From Saccharomycopsis phalli (taxonomy: Eukaryota; Ascomycota; Saccharomycetes; Ascoideales; Saccharomycopsidaceae): DNA of 64,000 bases. Where the stretch lies: positions 124,001-188,000 of the forward strand of contig CP073214.1 in the NCBI GenBank assembly GCA_020342235.1. The letters run 5' to 3'. Both the position numbers and the translations under genes were made by a program. Below, piece by piece: positions 9,210 to 18,767 of the stretch. Below the pieces are notes generated by a model that saw nothing but the letters and a program-made list of their open reading frames with translations, did no database searches and was not told the origin of the DNA. Position 1 is the first letter of the stretch. Each line of letters opens with the position of its first letter.

Positions 9210-10637
9210 TTACAACTCAAAGGCATCCCCAAATTCATCAGCGTCATCAAAATCTTCATTCTCATCAAATAATTCGTCATTTTCTTCCAAAACTTCACCA
9301 TGTTTTGAAACTTCGTCCTCCTCGCTCAGTCCTTCTGAAATGAAATTCGACTTTACTGAACCGATATCTTGGTTTACTGTGGTATCTTGATTTGTTGACA
9401 AAGTCAGCTCTCCCAATTGTGATCTGGTTATATTTTCATAAGACTCCTCAATCGGTGAACCTTTTGAACTATTCTCTTTAACAATTATAGCAGAATCATC
9501 GACATCATTGAACGGTGATGCCCACAAGACTGATTTGTTGCATCTAAGACAAGCCCAATAAGCATTCTTGTCCATTGTATTTAAGTCTATTCTTTTAAGT
9601 CTTTCAAGCGATGTCTCACTTGAATTATACTGATCGAGCTTCTCTAGTAAGCATAAGTAACAATAGTGATGTCCACAGTTTGTAGTATAAGCACTGGTGA
9701 TTAAATTAGATTCAGAAGTACCAGTTGTACTGGTTCCTTGGTCTTCGTTATTCCGTTCAAAGCAAATCGCACACTGAGCTTCAGATAAGTTGTGGTATCT
9801 GCCTTTGGAACTGATTGTTGAATCTTGTATTGGCTCCTTTTCAGCTGGCCCGTCCCCGATGTATCCACCATGAAGAAACTCATCAAACACCTTAAAGAGC
9901 TTAAAATTCATGAAATATTCTTTTGTAAAGTATCGCCGGTTCTTCTTCTTGAAAAAATCCAGTTTTACGATAATTGGTAGTAAGAACAAGAGGAATTCAA
10001 TCAAGGTGTTCCAAATGATCTGTCTATTCTGGAATTCATAATTGACATTTCCCTTGTTCATTTTTTCAATATCAATAGAGTTTATCCGAGCCCTAATATT
10101 CAACAAATAGAACTTGAGGTTGGTGTATTTACCGTCTATCAAAAACCTCAAGAAGTGCACCAACCGTAACACCTTGAAATAATCAACTATTCTGGTGATG
10201 GCTGGTTTCAACTGTTTGGTAATCATTTCGTTCCAGAGTTTATCATTCTCGTCCTCCAAGTCTTCATCCTCTTCTACTGAGTAGACATAAGTTGCGAGCT
10301 TCTCAAACGCATACTCACCTAGTACAAATACTAAGTAATATAATAGCTTGGTTTTCTTGGACAACAATTCATGCCTTCGGGAATTTCTGTCTACCAATTT
10401 TAAATTCAGTAGGAAGAACCCATAGGTGTTTGAATTGTCCCACAATGTATACTTGAATATTAACGATCTAAGAATTAACTTAATTTCATCACCCCAGTAG
10501 GCTACAAACAGCTTGTTAAACTTGTCAAATCCCGAGTAAATCTGCCGTAAGAGGATGTCAAACAATTCTTGATCTAATATAAGAGAATCTAACTGGGATA
10601 CTCGTGGTTGAGTTACTAATGTAGATATCAATCCCAT
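9210..10637 (-). CDS. PEX2: Peroxisomal RING E3 ligase PEX2
   Basis: PEX2 is one of three RING peroxins (with PEX10 and PEX12) that ubiquitinate the import receptor PEX5 at the peroxisomal membrane. The protein is 475 residues. Its start region RVSQLDSLILDQEL matches the conserved Pex2 N-terminus. Hydrophobic helices occupy the middle. The RING begins at C289-x2-C292 (CAIC), continues through NCGHHYCYLC and closes with CLRCNK near residue 362. A long insert between the later metal ligands and an acidic C-terminal tail (EDEVSK, FDENEDFDDADEF) follow the core. The frame is open to 10784 but begins with TTG there; the first ATG is 10637, which is also where homology starts. It lies upstream of NCE101 on the opposite arm of a mixed-strand cluster. 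Confidence 0.9.
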   Translation of the reverse strand: MGLISTLVTQPRVSQLDSLILDQELFDILLRQIYSGFDKFNKLFVAYWGDEIKLILRSLIFKYTLWDNSNTYGFFLLNLKLVDRNSRRHELLSKKTKLLYYLVFVLGEYAFEKLATYVYSVEEDEDLEDENDKLWNEMITKQLKPAITRIVDYFKVLRLVHFLRFLIDGKYTNLKFYLLNIRARINSIDIEKMNKGNVNYEFQNRQIIWNTLIEFLLFLLPIIVKLDFFKKKNRRYFTKEYFMNFKLFKVFDEFLHGGYIGDGPAEKEPIQDSTISSKGRYHNLSEAQCAICFERNNEDQGTSTTGTSESNLITSAYTTNCGHHYCYLCLLEKLDQYNSSETSLERLKRIDLNTMDKNAYWACLRCNKSVLWASPFNDVDDSAIIVKENSSKGSPIEESYENITRSQLGELTLSTNQDTTVNQDIGSVKSNFISEGLSEEDEVSKHGEVLEENDELFDENEDFDDADEFGDAFEL

Positions 10638-10899
10638 GACTGTCTTAACATAAAAGGGACTGGAAGACAGGAAAAAACGAAATTTGGGGTAACTAAGAAA
10701 AGAATGAGCAGCCGAACATGTGCATTTTAAGGCGAAATATAGAAACGGCAATGTGACCGTGTAAATTAAAGCTAAAAATGGCAAAGAAATAATGACCCAT
10801 TATATGAACCAGTAATATTTATAATATCTATAGAGAACCCACCCATGCATCTGATTAGAGCAGCTGTAGAACGTCCAAAACAAAGCACCATATACCATT

Positions 10900-11125
10900 T
10901 TATACTTTCTTGTCATTTGACCCGAAATATTTATTATATCGCTTTGCAACCAACTCGTTTAAGCTATGACCCTCTGGTCTTCCCACTCGTTTCTCATATG
11001 TATAATAAGCAGCAGTACCCACTGCAAATGCAAATATAGGATCAAGGGTCCTTTTAAGTTAGTATTTGATAAACGCTAGCCTTCATTGTTACTTACTTGG
11101 ACAATAAATATGGATACACCGACAT
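10900..11125 (-). CDS. NCE101: NCE101 small membrane protein, one intron
   Basis: This gene appears only after splicing. Exon 1 is 11097-11125 and exon 2 is 10900-11050, with a 46-bp intron at 11051-11096. The donor is GTAAGT, the branch site a perfect TACTAAC (11058-11064) and the acceptor AAAAG. The product is 59 residues, starting MSVYPYLLSK and continuing with FAVGTAAYYTYEKRVGRPEG. It aligns over its length with S. cerevisiae Nce101 (53 residues, also intron-containing), including YYxYExxxGRPxGHxLxEL. The family has one membrane helix and was named for non-classical protein export, though its mechanism is poorly defined. Its start lies 109 bp from the divergent HSM3-like gene, with a Reb1-type site between them. 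Confidence 0.9.
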
Positions 11126-11176
11126 TGCTTTCAACCTGTATTTTGGCCCGAGTTCAAATGCCGCTGTATCAAAGGG

Positions 11177-11184
11177 TCGGGTAA
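11177..11184 (+). promoter_or_regulatory. Reb1-type site in the NCE101/HSM3 divergent promoter
   Basis: The sequence TCGGGTAA contains the CGGGTAA core of Reb1-family general regulatory factors. It sits between divergent starts at 11125 and 11235. Confidence 0.5.
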
Positions 11185-11234
11185 GTAAACCCTTGAAGTA
11201 GGTCACACCAGTAAGGTTTGTGCCACCGTACTAG

Positions 11235-12719
11235 ATGAGTGAAAGATTGCTACAATATCTTGGCCAATTGGCAGGAAATTTGTCTGAAAATAGCTTTATT
11301 GATTTGGACACCAAACTAATAGACTCTTATTCTTTGCGCTTTAAGTTTGAGCGAGGTTTGGTATTCAATGGGGAAGACATTAATCCACTGGTAATCCAGT
11401 TGATCCATTATGCTTTCATAATAATTTCCAATCCGAATTATTATAAAATAGACCCCGGCAACTCAATTATTGAGTTGCTACAGTCTCTTTTGGATAATCT
11501 AAGCTTGTCGCAAATTATACGAGTGTTTGACAATCTTGAAGGCAGCACCTTCAACTCCATACTTCACTTATGCTTGAGTGACGAATCGTCACCCAAAGCT
11601 CAGAATTTGGCGCTATCAGTTATAGCAAAGTCTTCTCGAGCAGAAGTAGAAGGTCTAGATGATAATGTCTTTGTTGACATCTTCAGAATGCTTGCTGAGC
11701 CTCGGACTGCTATTGAGGTGATAAATTCTATTGAGAAGCTTTTGTACAATACTTTAACTTCTGGAAGTTTCTCAAAAGTTTTCTCAAAAGAGTCAGTTGA
11801 GATCTTATACAGAATGAAGGAGTCGAGTGATAGCTTATTAGTGATTAGGTTGCTAGATGCAAACCTACAACTCTTTGATCACTTTGGGGTCAATATCTTG
11901 ACTAATGCGGATATAGCTCCTTTGTTCTTATTTGAAGGTAGTTGCTTTTTAGCTAATGATGATTTGCTTTATTTGAACAAACTAATCAGCTTTCATGCGC
12001 ATGTATTTAACAAGTCAAACGTGCCTTCTGAATACGCACTACAATACTTCAAGCAGCAAATTAAGTATCTATTTCAACTATATGATGATGTGAGTCTGCT
12101 ATCTGTCAATGAGCTAATCGATCTTTTTGCGAACTTCTCATTCTATTCGATTAAACACTTTGAAACTCTATCTCATGAGTACAAAATACTCACAAACCAG
12201 TTATTTTTATCTATAAATGACACAAAGTCATTATTATTATTGGCGACTGTGAATCCGAATTCGTTAGTACCATTTGAAAAACAAATTGATGAAGTATATC
12301 TCACCGACTATTCGTTGCCTCTACTTTTGAATTTGGTCTCAAGCGAGGTTACTTTCAATATTTGCAAGAAAAATATATCGCTTAGCTCTTTAAAGCAGCT
12401 TACTCTCCAGAGTGTATTGCAGGTTGCACTTAAAATGTCAGAGTATGATTATTCTTCGAAGTACTTGATAGAGCAGTTGCCCAATGCTATTGACGAATAT
12501 TTATTGGACCTCAACCCTGACACATCCAACCTTGCTCGGAAGAATTTTGAATTGAATCAGCTTAAGTTGGTCATTTTGAAAAATTTAAGCAGCCAAAGTG
12601 GCAATAATGGTGACCAAGAGCTTCGAAAGAGACTCGACTTGCACATTGGCAAGCTATCCAGCGGAGCCATTTATGGCGACACTGATGTTCAAGCAATTGT
12701 TAAGTCAAGCTCGGCGTGA
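11235..12719 (+). CDS. HSM3: Hsm3-like proteasome base assembly chaperone
   Basis: This is a 494-residue all-helical protein of ARM/HEAT character, close in length to S. cerevisiae Hsm3 (480). Hsm3 (PSMD5/S5b in animals) binds the C-terminal part of Rpt1 and helps assemble the 19S base; it was first named for mismatch-repair phenotypes. The best matching region is near the C-terminus, where YDYSSKYLIEQLP resembles the Hsm3 block YEYTSKFLLNEMP at the same relative position. The N-terminus (MSERLLQYLGQL) is also similar in character. The ATG at 11235 is the first in frame. The stop (12717-12719) lies inside the 3' end of the convergent RAD28 gene. Similarity is distant, so another helical-repeat chaperone remains possible. 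Confidence 0.62.
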   Translation: MSERLLQYLGQLAGNLSENSFIDLDTKLIDSYSLRFKFERGLVFNGEDINPLVIQLIHYAFIIISNPNYYKIDPGNSIIELLQSLLDNLSLSQIIRVFDNLEGSTFNSILHLCLSDESSPKAQNLALSVIAKSSRAEVEGLDDNVFVDIFRMLAEPRTAIEVINSIEKLLYNTLTSGSFSKVFSKESVEILYRMKESSDSLLVIRLLDANLQLFDHFGVNILTNADIAPLFLFEGSCFLANDDLLYLNKLISFHAHVFNKSNVPSEYALQYFKQQIKYLFQLYDDVSLLSVNELIDLFANFSFYSIKHFETLSHEYKILTNQLFLSINDTKSLLLLATVNPNSLVPFEKQIDEVYLTDYSLPLLLNLVSSEVTFNICKKNISLSSLKQLTLQSVLQVALKMSEYDYSSKYLIEQLPNAIDEYLLDLNPDTSNLARKNFELNQLKLVILKNLSSQSGNNGDQELRKRLDLHIGKLSSGAIYGDTDVQAIVKSSSA

Positions 12720-14088
12720 TTTTGCGGTCTGTAGAGGTAGTATTAGGCAAGTATGCATCAAAAATGTCCGAATTGACCCCATAACTATCAATGTGACCAG
12801 TGGAAGTTCCTGAAAAGTATCGACTATATCCTGCATCAATGAGACATATCTGACGTACATTTTCCTCAACTTCTAAGTCGTCCCTAGATAATACATCCAA
12901 CGTATTTCCTTCAAAATCAAATAAGAATATCTTACCGTCATTAGAGGGATACATGATAATCTCAGACTTGCCATCAGAGACCAGTGTGGTTATAGGGTTT
13001 ACTGTCTGAAGAAAATTGTTCTTGACTAGTTCCCTCACAACTACTTTCTTACCCTTTTTTGCTTTTGTGACTACTCTCTCGGTAATAGTCGAAGATGACT
13101 TGGCCTCGATATTCCAGCACCTAACAGCATTATCTAGCCCTGCTGTAATTAAACGAGACCCGTTTGCAGACCAACAAAGTCCATTTACAGCCTTGCTATG
13201 TGCCTTACCGTGCATCTGAGTCCATCTTGCATTGTTTGCGGACAACGAATAAATACAACTATTAGCTTTGCGAATATCCCATACCTTCACTTCACCGTCA
13301 ACACCCCCTGTAGCCAAAATATTGGACCGTATTGGATGCCACTTAATGGAAGTCACGGACAGATCGGAATGACCAAAAAGAAAATTAGCTACAGTCATTG
13401 TTCTCAAGTCGAGCAACTTGGCGTAGCACATGCCCTGGCTTGCTATACCCAATAATGCGTGTTCAAGGGTACCTGAAAAGTCGACTGTGTATATCTGTCC
13501 AAAGTAGTTTTTGCTGAAATTGACGTCATCTTGACTGCTTGCGTATTCGGCTGGTAACGATGTAGGTACCATTTTATCGTTGTTAAAGGTGTGTACTAAC
13601 TCCAACGTTTCCGTGTTCCATATTTTGAGCGACTTGTCAAATGATGAGGTGATGAAAATTCCAGTGTCAAAGGGCCACCATTTCACGGTTGAAATGCCAA
13701 AGTTGTGGTAGTGTCCACGCTTATGGCTATCCAAAGTCGGTGCTATCTTTCCCATTAGGGAATAATCACTTGACCCATTTGTACCCACATCCCACAAGTT
13801 GACACTTCCGTCACTGCCGCCACTCAATAAATATTCATAGCCAATGGTGTCAATGCACAAGCTGTTAACTGAATTTGAGTGGCACAGCAGTGGAAATACC
13901 CGGAAGTCGGTTCTTAAATGAAATTCTAGCAATTTCAACCAACTGACCTCCGTCGACAGAGTCTCGATCAATTTATCTATACCCAAATTGACATTTAAGG
14001 AATCAAATGAGACAAGACGCGACACTGCCAGTCTATTGTATTCTTGTGGATATACATCTTGGGGCTGTAGGGCTGGGTCCATCCGCAT
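12700..14088 (-). CDS. RAD28: RAD28 / CSA-type WD40 protein
   Basis: This 462-residue WD40 protein is the yeast counterpart of ERCC8/CSA, which acts in transcription-coupled repair and, in animals, as a CUL4-DDB1 substrate receptor. Repeats can be followed through the protein: SGGSDGSVNLWDVG, SSFDKSLKIWNTET, LLDLRTMTVANFLFGH, TGGVDGEVKVWDIRKA and TAGLDNAVRCWNIE. The block WDIRKANSCIYSL followed by AHSKAVNGLCW is the characteristic CSA/Rad28 segment. Two ATGs (14088 and 14082) precede the same frame; the first is used. The gene is convergent with the HSM3-like gene and their coding ends overlap by 20 bp. It diverges from the PMP3-family gene across 168 bp. Confidence 0.82.
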   Translation of the reverse strand: MRMDPALQPQDVYPQEYNRLAVSRLVSFDSLNVNLGIDKLIETLSTEVSWLKLLEFHLRTDFRVFPLLCHSNSVNSLCIDTIGYEYLLSGGSDGSVNLWDVGTNGSSDYSLMGKIAPTLDSHKRGHYHNFGISTVKWWPFDTGIFITSSFDKSLKIWNTETLELVHTFNNDKMVPTSLPAEYASSQDDVNFSKNYFGQIYTVDFSGTLEHALLGIASQGMCYAKLLDLRTMTVANFLFGHSDLSVTSIKWHPIRSNILATGGVDGEVKVWDIRKANSCIYSLSANNARWTQMHGKAHSKAVNGLCWSANGSRLITAGLDNAVRCWNIEAKSSSTITERVVTKAKKGKKVVVRELVKNNFLQTVNPITTLVSDGKSEIIMYPSNDGKIFLFDFEGNTLDVLSRDDLEVEENVRQICLIDAGYSRYFSGTSTGHIDSYGVNSDIFDAYLPNTTSTDRKITPSLT

Positions 14089-14187
14089 GCAACTATAGTT
14101 GTGATTTGAGGTTTATGCGGAATATTGCTAGGACAGGGCACAGGGCATGATGCCACAGCAAAATAAATTATTTAAGGAACTACCCTG

Positions 14188-14192
14188 CCCCT
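14188..14192 (+). promoter_or_regulatory. STRE-like CCCCT upstream of the PMP3-family gene
   Basis: CCCCT, the core stress-response element bound by Msn2/4-type zinc fingers, lies 65 bp upstream of the PMP3-family ATG. It is a single copy, so the assignment is tentative. Confidence 0.3.
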
Positions 14193-14256
14193 TTTGTCAG
14201 TTGCTTTCTTACATTTTACCAAATTTTTAAAATATACAACGAAACCCTGATAAGAA

Positions 14257-14430
14257 ATGGCCGGAACAAACATTGTTATTGACATTCTTCTTGCAATTAT
14301 CTTGCCTCCAATTGCTGTCTATATTAAAGTGGGGACCTCCGCACCATTATGGATTGACCTTTTATTGTGTTTGTTTGTGTGGTTCCCAGCCATCATTTAT
14401 GCTCTTTATATTGTGTTGAGAAATAGATAA
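14257..14430 (+). CDS. PMP3/RCI2-family small membrane protein
   Basis: This is a 57-residue proteolipid. The sequence from 14257 reads MAGTNIVIDILLAIILPP, then a loop, then WIDLLLCLFVWFPAIIYALYIVL, ending at TAA 14428-14430. The ILPPIAVYxK motif and the closing WFPxxxYALYIV are diagnostic of the UPF0057/PMP3 family. These peptides are two-helix plasma-membrane proteins that affect membrane potential and cation tolerance. S. cerevisiae Pmp3 is 55 residues; the family also includes the longer Sna2-4 proteins. This copy has no C-terminal extension, so it is PMP3-like, but yeasts carry several paralogues and no symbol is assigned. A single STRE-like CCCCT lies upstream. Confidence 0.93.
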   Translation: MAGTNIVIDILLAIILPPIAVYIKVGTSAPLWIDLLLCLFVWFPAIIYALYIVLRNR

Positions 14431-15140
14431 TACTGTGGCAAAAGTCGGTTTGCTTTCTTTGTTAATTGTACTTAGGCTTTTGTTTTATCAGTTACTCAAT
14501 AGATGACTAATATAATAATTTATTTGGAATTTCAGTCTTGTAGCTTACTCCCAGGTGCTGCCACAAATACTAAGCGTCAGCCGTCAAATTCTCTATATTC
14601 GTCCGTCAATTCCTCTTGCTATACAGTTGACAAGTTGTTGCCAGCCCTGTTAGTTGCTCATAAGGTAAACTGAGGAACACATGCTGTGATGCTGCTTTCC
14701 GCAATTTACCTTTCCAGATATATTAATTTTTTTGCTGTTATGGAACAATCAACTGGAGAATTTTCACCAGTGAAAATCCAAGATTTCCATGAGAAAGGCA
14801 TCTCGAACCCCTTGCTGTCATTTTATTATCATGTCGGTGATAACAATCCAAATTAGGAAGTATGCCAATGACACATTTGCTATTATTTACAAACACGGAA
14901 AGCCATGTTGCCATGTGGAATTAATCAAGGACTTGTGTATTTATATTCTATAACTTCTCCACCTACAAATGATCAAGGTGTTTACGCTGATGTGTTGATG
15001 GACTGGATAAATTGTTTTAACAAGCACATGCCGTAGATCGACTAAATTAGTAATAGAAATTCAAAATTATATATACATGTTGCCACTCTTGAAGAGCATA
15101 TTTGCCAATTTTCATTAATCATATTTTAGTTACGATGCAC
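14431..15140. other. Intergenic region with a possible broken reading frame
   Basis: No intact gene is supported. One frame from an ATG at 14740 is open to a TAG at 14854-14856, meets a TGA shortly after, then reopens to a TAG at 15034-15036. The fragments look coding-like but match nothing recognised; see findings. Confidence 0.4.
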
Positions 15141-15513
15141 TCATCGGTTGAATTTGTCCAACTCTTTCAATTTGTGATATTCATCCAAAGGATTAAAATT
15201 ACCGTTATTCAAATTCTCGTAAGTTTCATCGTACTTCCCCGTAGAAAGTGCTCCATTGCCTCTGAACCGCTTCGACCGATCAATAACTCCTGATTTGCAC
15301 TCATAGAAATTTCGTAGCAAGTCATGACATAGCTCTGGAACCTGGTCTTTCAAGTTTGGGTCCGTAAGGCAGTCTTTGGGCTTGTGTCTATTTATTAGCA
15401 CACAAGGAGACCGCTGAAGGCATATCGCCATGGCCTTTTTCTGATCCTTACAACTGATAATTATTAGTTCACTTTCCAGGTCATCTAATCTGTATCACTT
15501 ACCTAGCACCCAT
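15141..15513 (-). CDS. PET191: PET191 cytochrome c oxidase assembly factor, one intron
   Basis: Pet191 is an intermembrane-space, twin-Cys protein needed to assemble cytochrome c oxidase (COA5 in animals). Exon 2 (15141-15453) alone has an internal ATG, but the conserved SCKDQKKA precedes it in frame. Joining it to an 11-nt exon 1 (15503-15513) through a 49-bp intron (15454-15502) restores MGASCKDQKKAMAICLQRSP. The donor is GTAAGT, a CTAAT-type branch lies close to the acceptor, and the acceptor is ATCAG. The spliced product is 107 residues (S. cerevisiae Pet191: 108). It keeps CLQRSPC, DLPELC-like VPELC and FYECKSG, plus the typical RFRGN and LSTGKYD blocks. Its ATG is 106 bp from the divergent MTR4 start. 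Confidence 0.95.
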
Positions 15514-15619
15514 TATCGAGCAATATTAGGTTGGGTGATTTCTTCTTTTTTCTGAGAGACCCGGGCATATGGTATACAGTTGATGTGGGAAAAAAAAATT
15601 TATTCAGTCTCTAGTAATC

Positions 15620-18505
15620 ATGTCTGACGAAGAACTCGCTTCCAAGAAGAGAAAGATAAATTCTGGGGAGGCTGAAGACCAAGTCATACCTGTTAGGCCC
15701 CCAGCTAAGGTGTACCCGTTTACTTTGGATACGTTTCAGAAGGATGCCATAAACTGTATTGAAAATGAAAAGTCTGTTTTAGTGGCAGCACATACTTCCG
15801 CTGGTAAAACGGTTGTGGCAGAATATGCCATTGCTCAATCCTTAAGAGACAAACAGAGAGTTATTTATACCTCTCCAATCAAGGCTCTTTCCAATCAAAA
15901 ATACCGAGAACTCTCCGCTGAGTTTGGTGATGTGGGATTGATGACCGGTGATGTTACCATTAACCCAGATGCCGGATGTCTTGTCATGACAACTGAAATT
16001 TTGCGGTCGATGTTGTACCGTGGGTCTGAGGTCATGCGTGAAGTTGCCTGGGTGATTTTCGATGAAGTCCATTACATGAGAGACAAAGAGAGAGGTGTTG
16101 TTTGGGAGGAAACGATTATCTTATTGCCAGATAAGGTCCATTATGTATTTCTTTCTGCTACAATTCCAAATGGTAGAGAGTTTGCCAATTGGATAGAGAA
16201 AATTCATAACCAAAAGTGTGACATTGTCTACACCGATTACCGTCCAACACCATTGCAGCATTATCTATTCCCAGCAAATGGAGATGGAATCCATTTGGTA
16301 GTGGACGAAAAAGGAACATTTAGAGAAGAAAACTTTCAAAAGGCAATGGCCGCTATTAGCGATAAACTTGGAGATGATCCAGGGTCGATAAATGGCAAAG
16401 GAAGCAAGGGTCAGTCGTTCAAAGGAGGTAAGCAATCTGCCAATTCTGATATATACAAGATTGTGAAGATGGTCTGGATGAAGAAATATAATCCCGTAAT
16501 TGTGTTCTCGTTTTCCAAGCGTGACTGTGAGGCATTGGCTCTCAAGATGTCCAAATTGGACTTTAACAATGACGAGGAGAAGGAGACTTTGACCAAAATT
16601 TATACAAATGCTATTAATGTCCTTCCAGAAACGGACCAGGAATTGCCACAGATAAAAAATATTCTTCCTCTTTTGAAGCGTGGTATTGGTATTCATCATT
16701 CTGGGCTCTTGCCTATTTTAAAGGAAATCATTGAGATTTTGTTTCAAGAAGGATTGTTGAAGGTTCTTTTTGCTACAGAAACCTTCTCCATTGGACTTAA
16801 TATGCCGGCCAAGACTGTTGTTTTCACCTCTGTTCGAAAATGGGACGGTAAAGGATTTAGATGGGTGAGCGGCGGTGAATATATCCAAATGAGTGGAAGA
16901 GCTGGTAGAAGAGGTATCGATGACAGGGGGATTGTTATTATGATGATCGATGAAAAAATGGAACCGCAAGTTGCCAAAGGAATGGTAAAGGGTGTGAGTG
17001 ACAGATTGGATTCTGCTTTCCATCTTGGATACAATATGATCCTTAATTTGCTAAGGGTTGAAGGTATTTCCCCGGAGTTTTTGCTTGAAAACTCCTTTTA
17101 TCAGTTCCAAAATGCCAGCGAGGTGCCTGTACTTGAGCACGAATTGACCCTCAAGAAGGAAGAGTTGGACAAAATCACAATTCAAAATGAATCAGATGTC
17201 AAAGAATATTACGATTTAAAGTCTAGTTTGCAATCTTATTTAGGAGATCTTAACGAGGTGGTTACCCATCCTTCACATGTTTTAAATTATTTGCAACCTG
17301 GAAGATTGATCAAAGTTATAATTGGAAAAGGAACTGCTGAAGAAGCTGATTATGGCTGGGGAGCAGTGGTTAACTTTAGTAAACGGGTGAATAAAAGAAA
17401 TCCTAATCAGATATATACCGACCATGAATCTTATTTGGTGGAGGTTCTTGTCACAAAAATGTTTGTGGATTCTCCAAGCAATTTAATTAAGCTATTCAAT
17501 CCGGTATTACCTGTTGGAATCAGACCAAGCAAGGAAGGAGAAAAGTCCAAGAGTGAGCTTATTGCTATCACATTGAACTCCATTGAGGATATCTCTAAGA
17601 TACGAATATATTTGCCAAATGACTTGAAGGCACTGAGTCAGAAAGTGACAGTGGGAAAAAGTCTTGGTGAAGTAGAAAAGAGATTTCCAGATGGAATTCC
17701 TCTTTTAGACCCTGTCAAGGAAATGAAAATAGAAGATGATAGTTTCAAAACCCTTTTGAAGAAGATTGCTGTGCTTGAATCAAAACTCAAATCTTGCAAG
17801 TTGGCTTCCAGCAGCAAGTTGCCTGTATTGTATCAAGAGTATACTGCTAAAGTGTCATTAAACAACAAGATTAAGGAACTAACAAAGAAAATAAATGATG
17901 CCAACCAAATCATTCAATTGGAAGACTTGAAACATCGCAAGAGAGTGCTTAGAAGACTTGGGTTTATTGTGGAGGGTGGAATCATTGAATTGAAGGGAAG
18001 AGTGGCCTGTGAGATTTCCACTGGGGATGAATTATTATTAACTGAGATGATATTTAATGGTAACTTCAGCGAACTTGAGCCAAACCAGTGTGCTGCTTTA
18101 TTGTCATGCTTTGTCTTTGAGGAACGCTCCAAAGAAGTCCCGCGCCTTAGACCTGAGCTCTCAGAACCACTCAAAGCCATGCAAACCATTGCGCTAAAGA
18201 TTGCCAAAGTTTCTAAGGACTGTCACATTGATATTGTTGAAAAGGAGTATGTGGAGTCCTTTCGTTCCGAGCTCATGGAGGTGGTCTATGCCTGGTGCAA
18301 CGGGGCCACATTTACACAAATATGTAAAATGACTGACGTTTACGAAGGCAGTTTGATTAGAATGTTCAAGAGATTGGAGGAGATGATCAAACAAATGGCT
18401 GATGCTGCAAAGACTATCGGTAATGTTGAATTAGAACAGAAGATGAACAAGTCTTTAGATTTGATTCATAGGGACATTGTCAGTGCTGGTTCCTTATATT
18501 TGTAA
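15620..18505 (+). CDS. MTR4: Mtr4 exosome RNA helicase with short N-terminus
   Basis: Mtr4 is the DExH 3'-5' RNA helicase of the TRAMP complex that feeds RNAs to the nuclear exosome. Motif I AHTSAGKT (57-64), motif II DEVH (148-151), SAT (FLSATIP) and motif [12 protein letters not shown] (about 425-434) are intact. The arch/KOW insertion ([17 protein letters not shown]) and the C-terminal helical bundle ending [12 protein letters not shown] are present, close to S. cerevisiae Mtr4 throughout. The oddity is the N-terminus: YPFTLDTFQ begins at residue 32, against about 145 in S. cerevisiae. The conserved segment before it and the extreme N-terminal motif that binds Rrp6-Rrp47 are both missing. 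The first ATG in frame is 15620 and the PET191 exon begins 106 bp upstream, leaving no room for a longer protein. Codon 672 is CTG where S. cerevisiae has Ser. Confidence 0.95.
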   Translation: MSDEELASKKRKINSGEAEDQVIPVRPPAKVYPFTLDTFQKDAINCIENEKSVLVAAHTSAGKTVVAEYAIAQSLRDKQRVIYTSPIKALSNQKYRELSAEFGDVGLMTGDVTINPDAGCLVMTTEILRSMLYRGSEVMREVAWVIFDEVHYMRDKERGVVWEETIILLPDKVHYVFLSATIPNGREFANWIEKIHNQKCDIVYTDYRPTPLQHYLFPANGDGIHLVVDEKGTFREENFQKAMAAISDKLGDDPGSINGKGSKGQSFKGGKQSANSDIYKIVKMVWMKKYNPVIVFSFSKRDCEALALKMSKLDFNNDEEKETLTKIYTNAINVLPETDQELPQIKNILPLLKRGIGIHHSGLLPILKEIIEILFQEGLLKVLFATETFSIGLNMPAKTVVFTSVRKWDGKGFRWVSGGEYIQMSGRAGRRGIDDRGIVIMMIDEKMEPQVAKGMVKGVSDRLDSAFHLGYNMILNLLRVEGISPEFLLENSFYQFQNASEVPVLEHELTLKKEELDKITIQNESDVKEYYDLKSSLQSYLGDLNEVVTHPSHVLNYLQPGRLIKVIIGKGTAEEADYGWGAVVNFSKRVNKRNPNQIYTDHESYLVEVLVTKMFVDSPSNLIKLFNPVLPVGIRPSKEGEKSKSELIAITLNSIEDISKIRIYLPNDLKALSQKVTVGKSLGEVEKRFPDGIPLLDPVKEMKIEDDSFKTLLKKIAVLESKLKSCKLASSSKLPVLYQEYTAKVSLNNKIKELTKKINDANQIIQLEDLKHRKRVLRRLGFIVEGGIIELKGRVACEISTGDELLLTEMIFNGNFSELEPNQCAALLSCFVFEERSKEVPRLRPELSEPLKAMQTIALKIAKVSKDCHIDIVEKEYVESFRSELMEVVYAWCNGATFTQICKMTDVYEGSLIRMFKRLEEMIKQMADAAKTIGNVELEQKMNKSLDLIHRDIVSAGSLYL

Positions 18506-18767
18506 AATAGCAATACAGATTTCTAGTATTAGAATACTTTCATCAATATGTAGTAATGTCATTGACCCCTTTGACTACTAAAAAGAATTACACTTGTCTT
18601 GATAGATTATATTAATTAAATAGTCACTATGGTATTAAATCATTTTCTCCGATTCCAGAGAGTGATCTTATTTTCTCTATCCCGGTAGACAAGGCTTCAG
18701 AAGAACAATAAACATATATCACACACGTCCAACAAAATAAAATAAAAATTTAAGAATTAACAAAAAA

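Noticed and set aside
9210-10784. Longer PEX2 starting at 10784.
   Set aside because: The codon there is TTG; the first ATG is 10637, which also matches where Pex2 homology begins.
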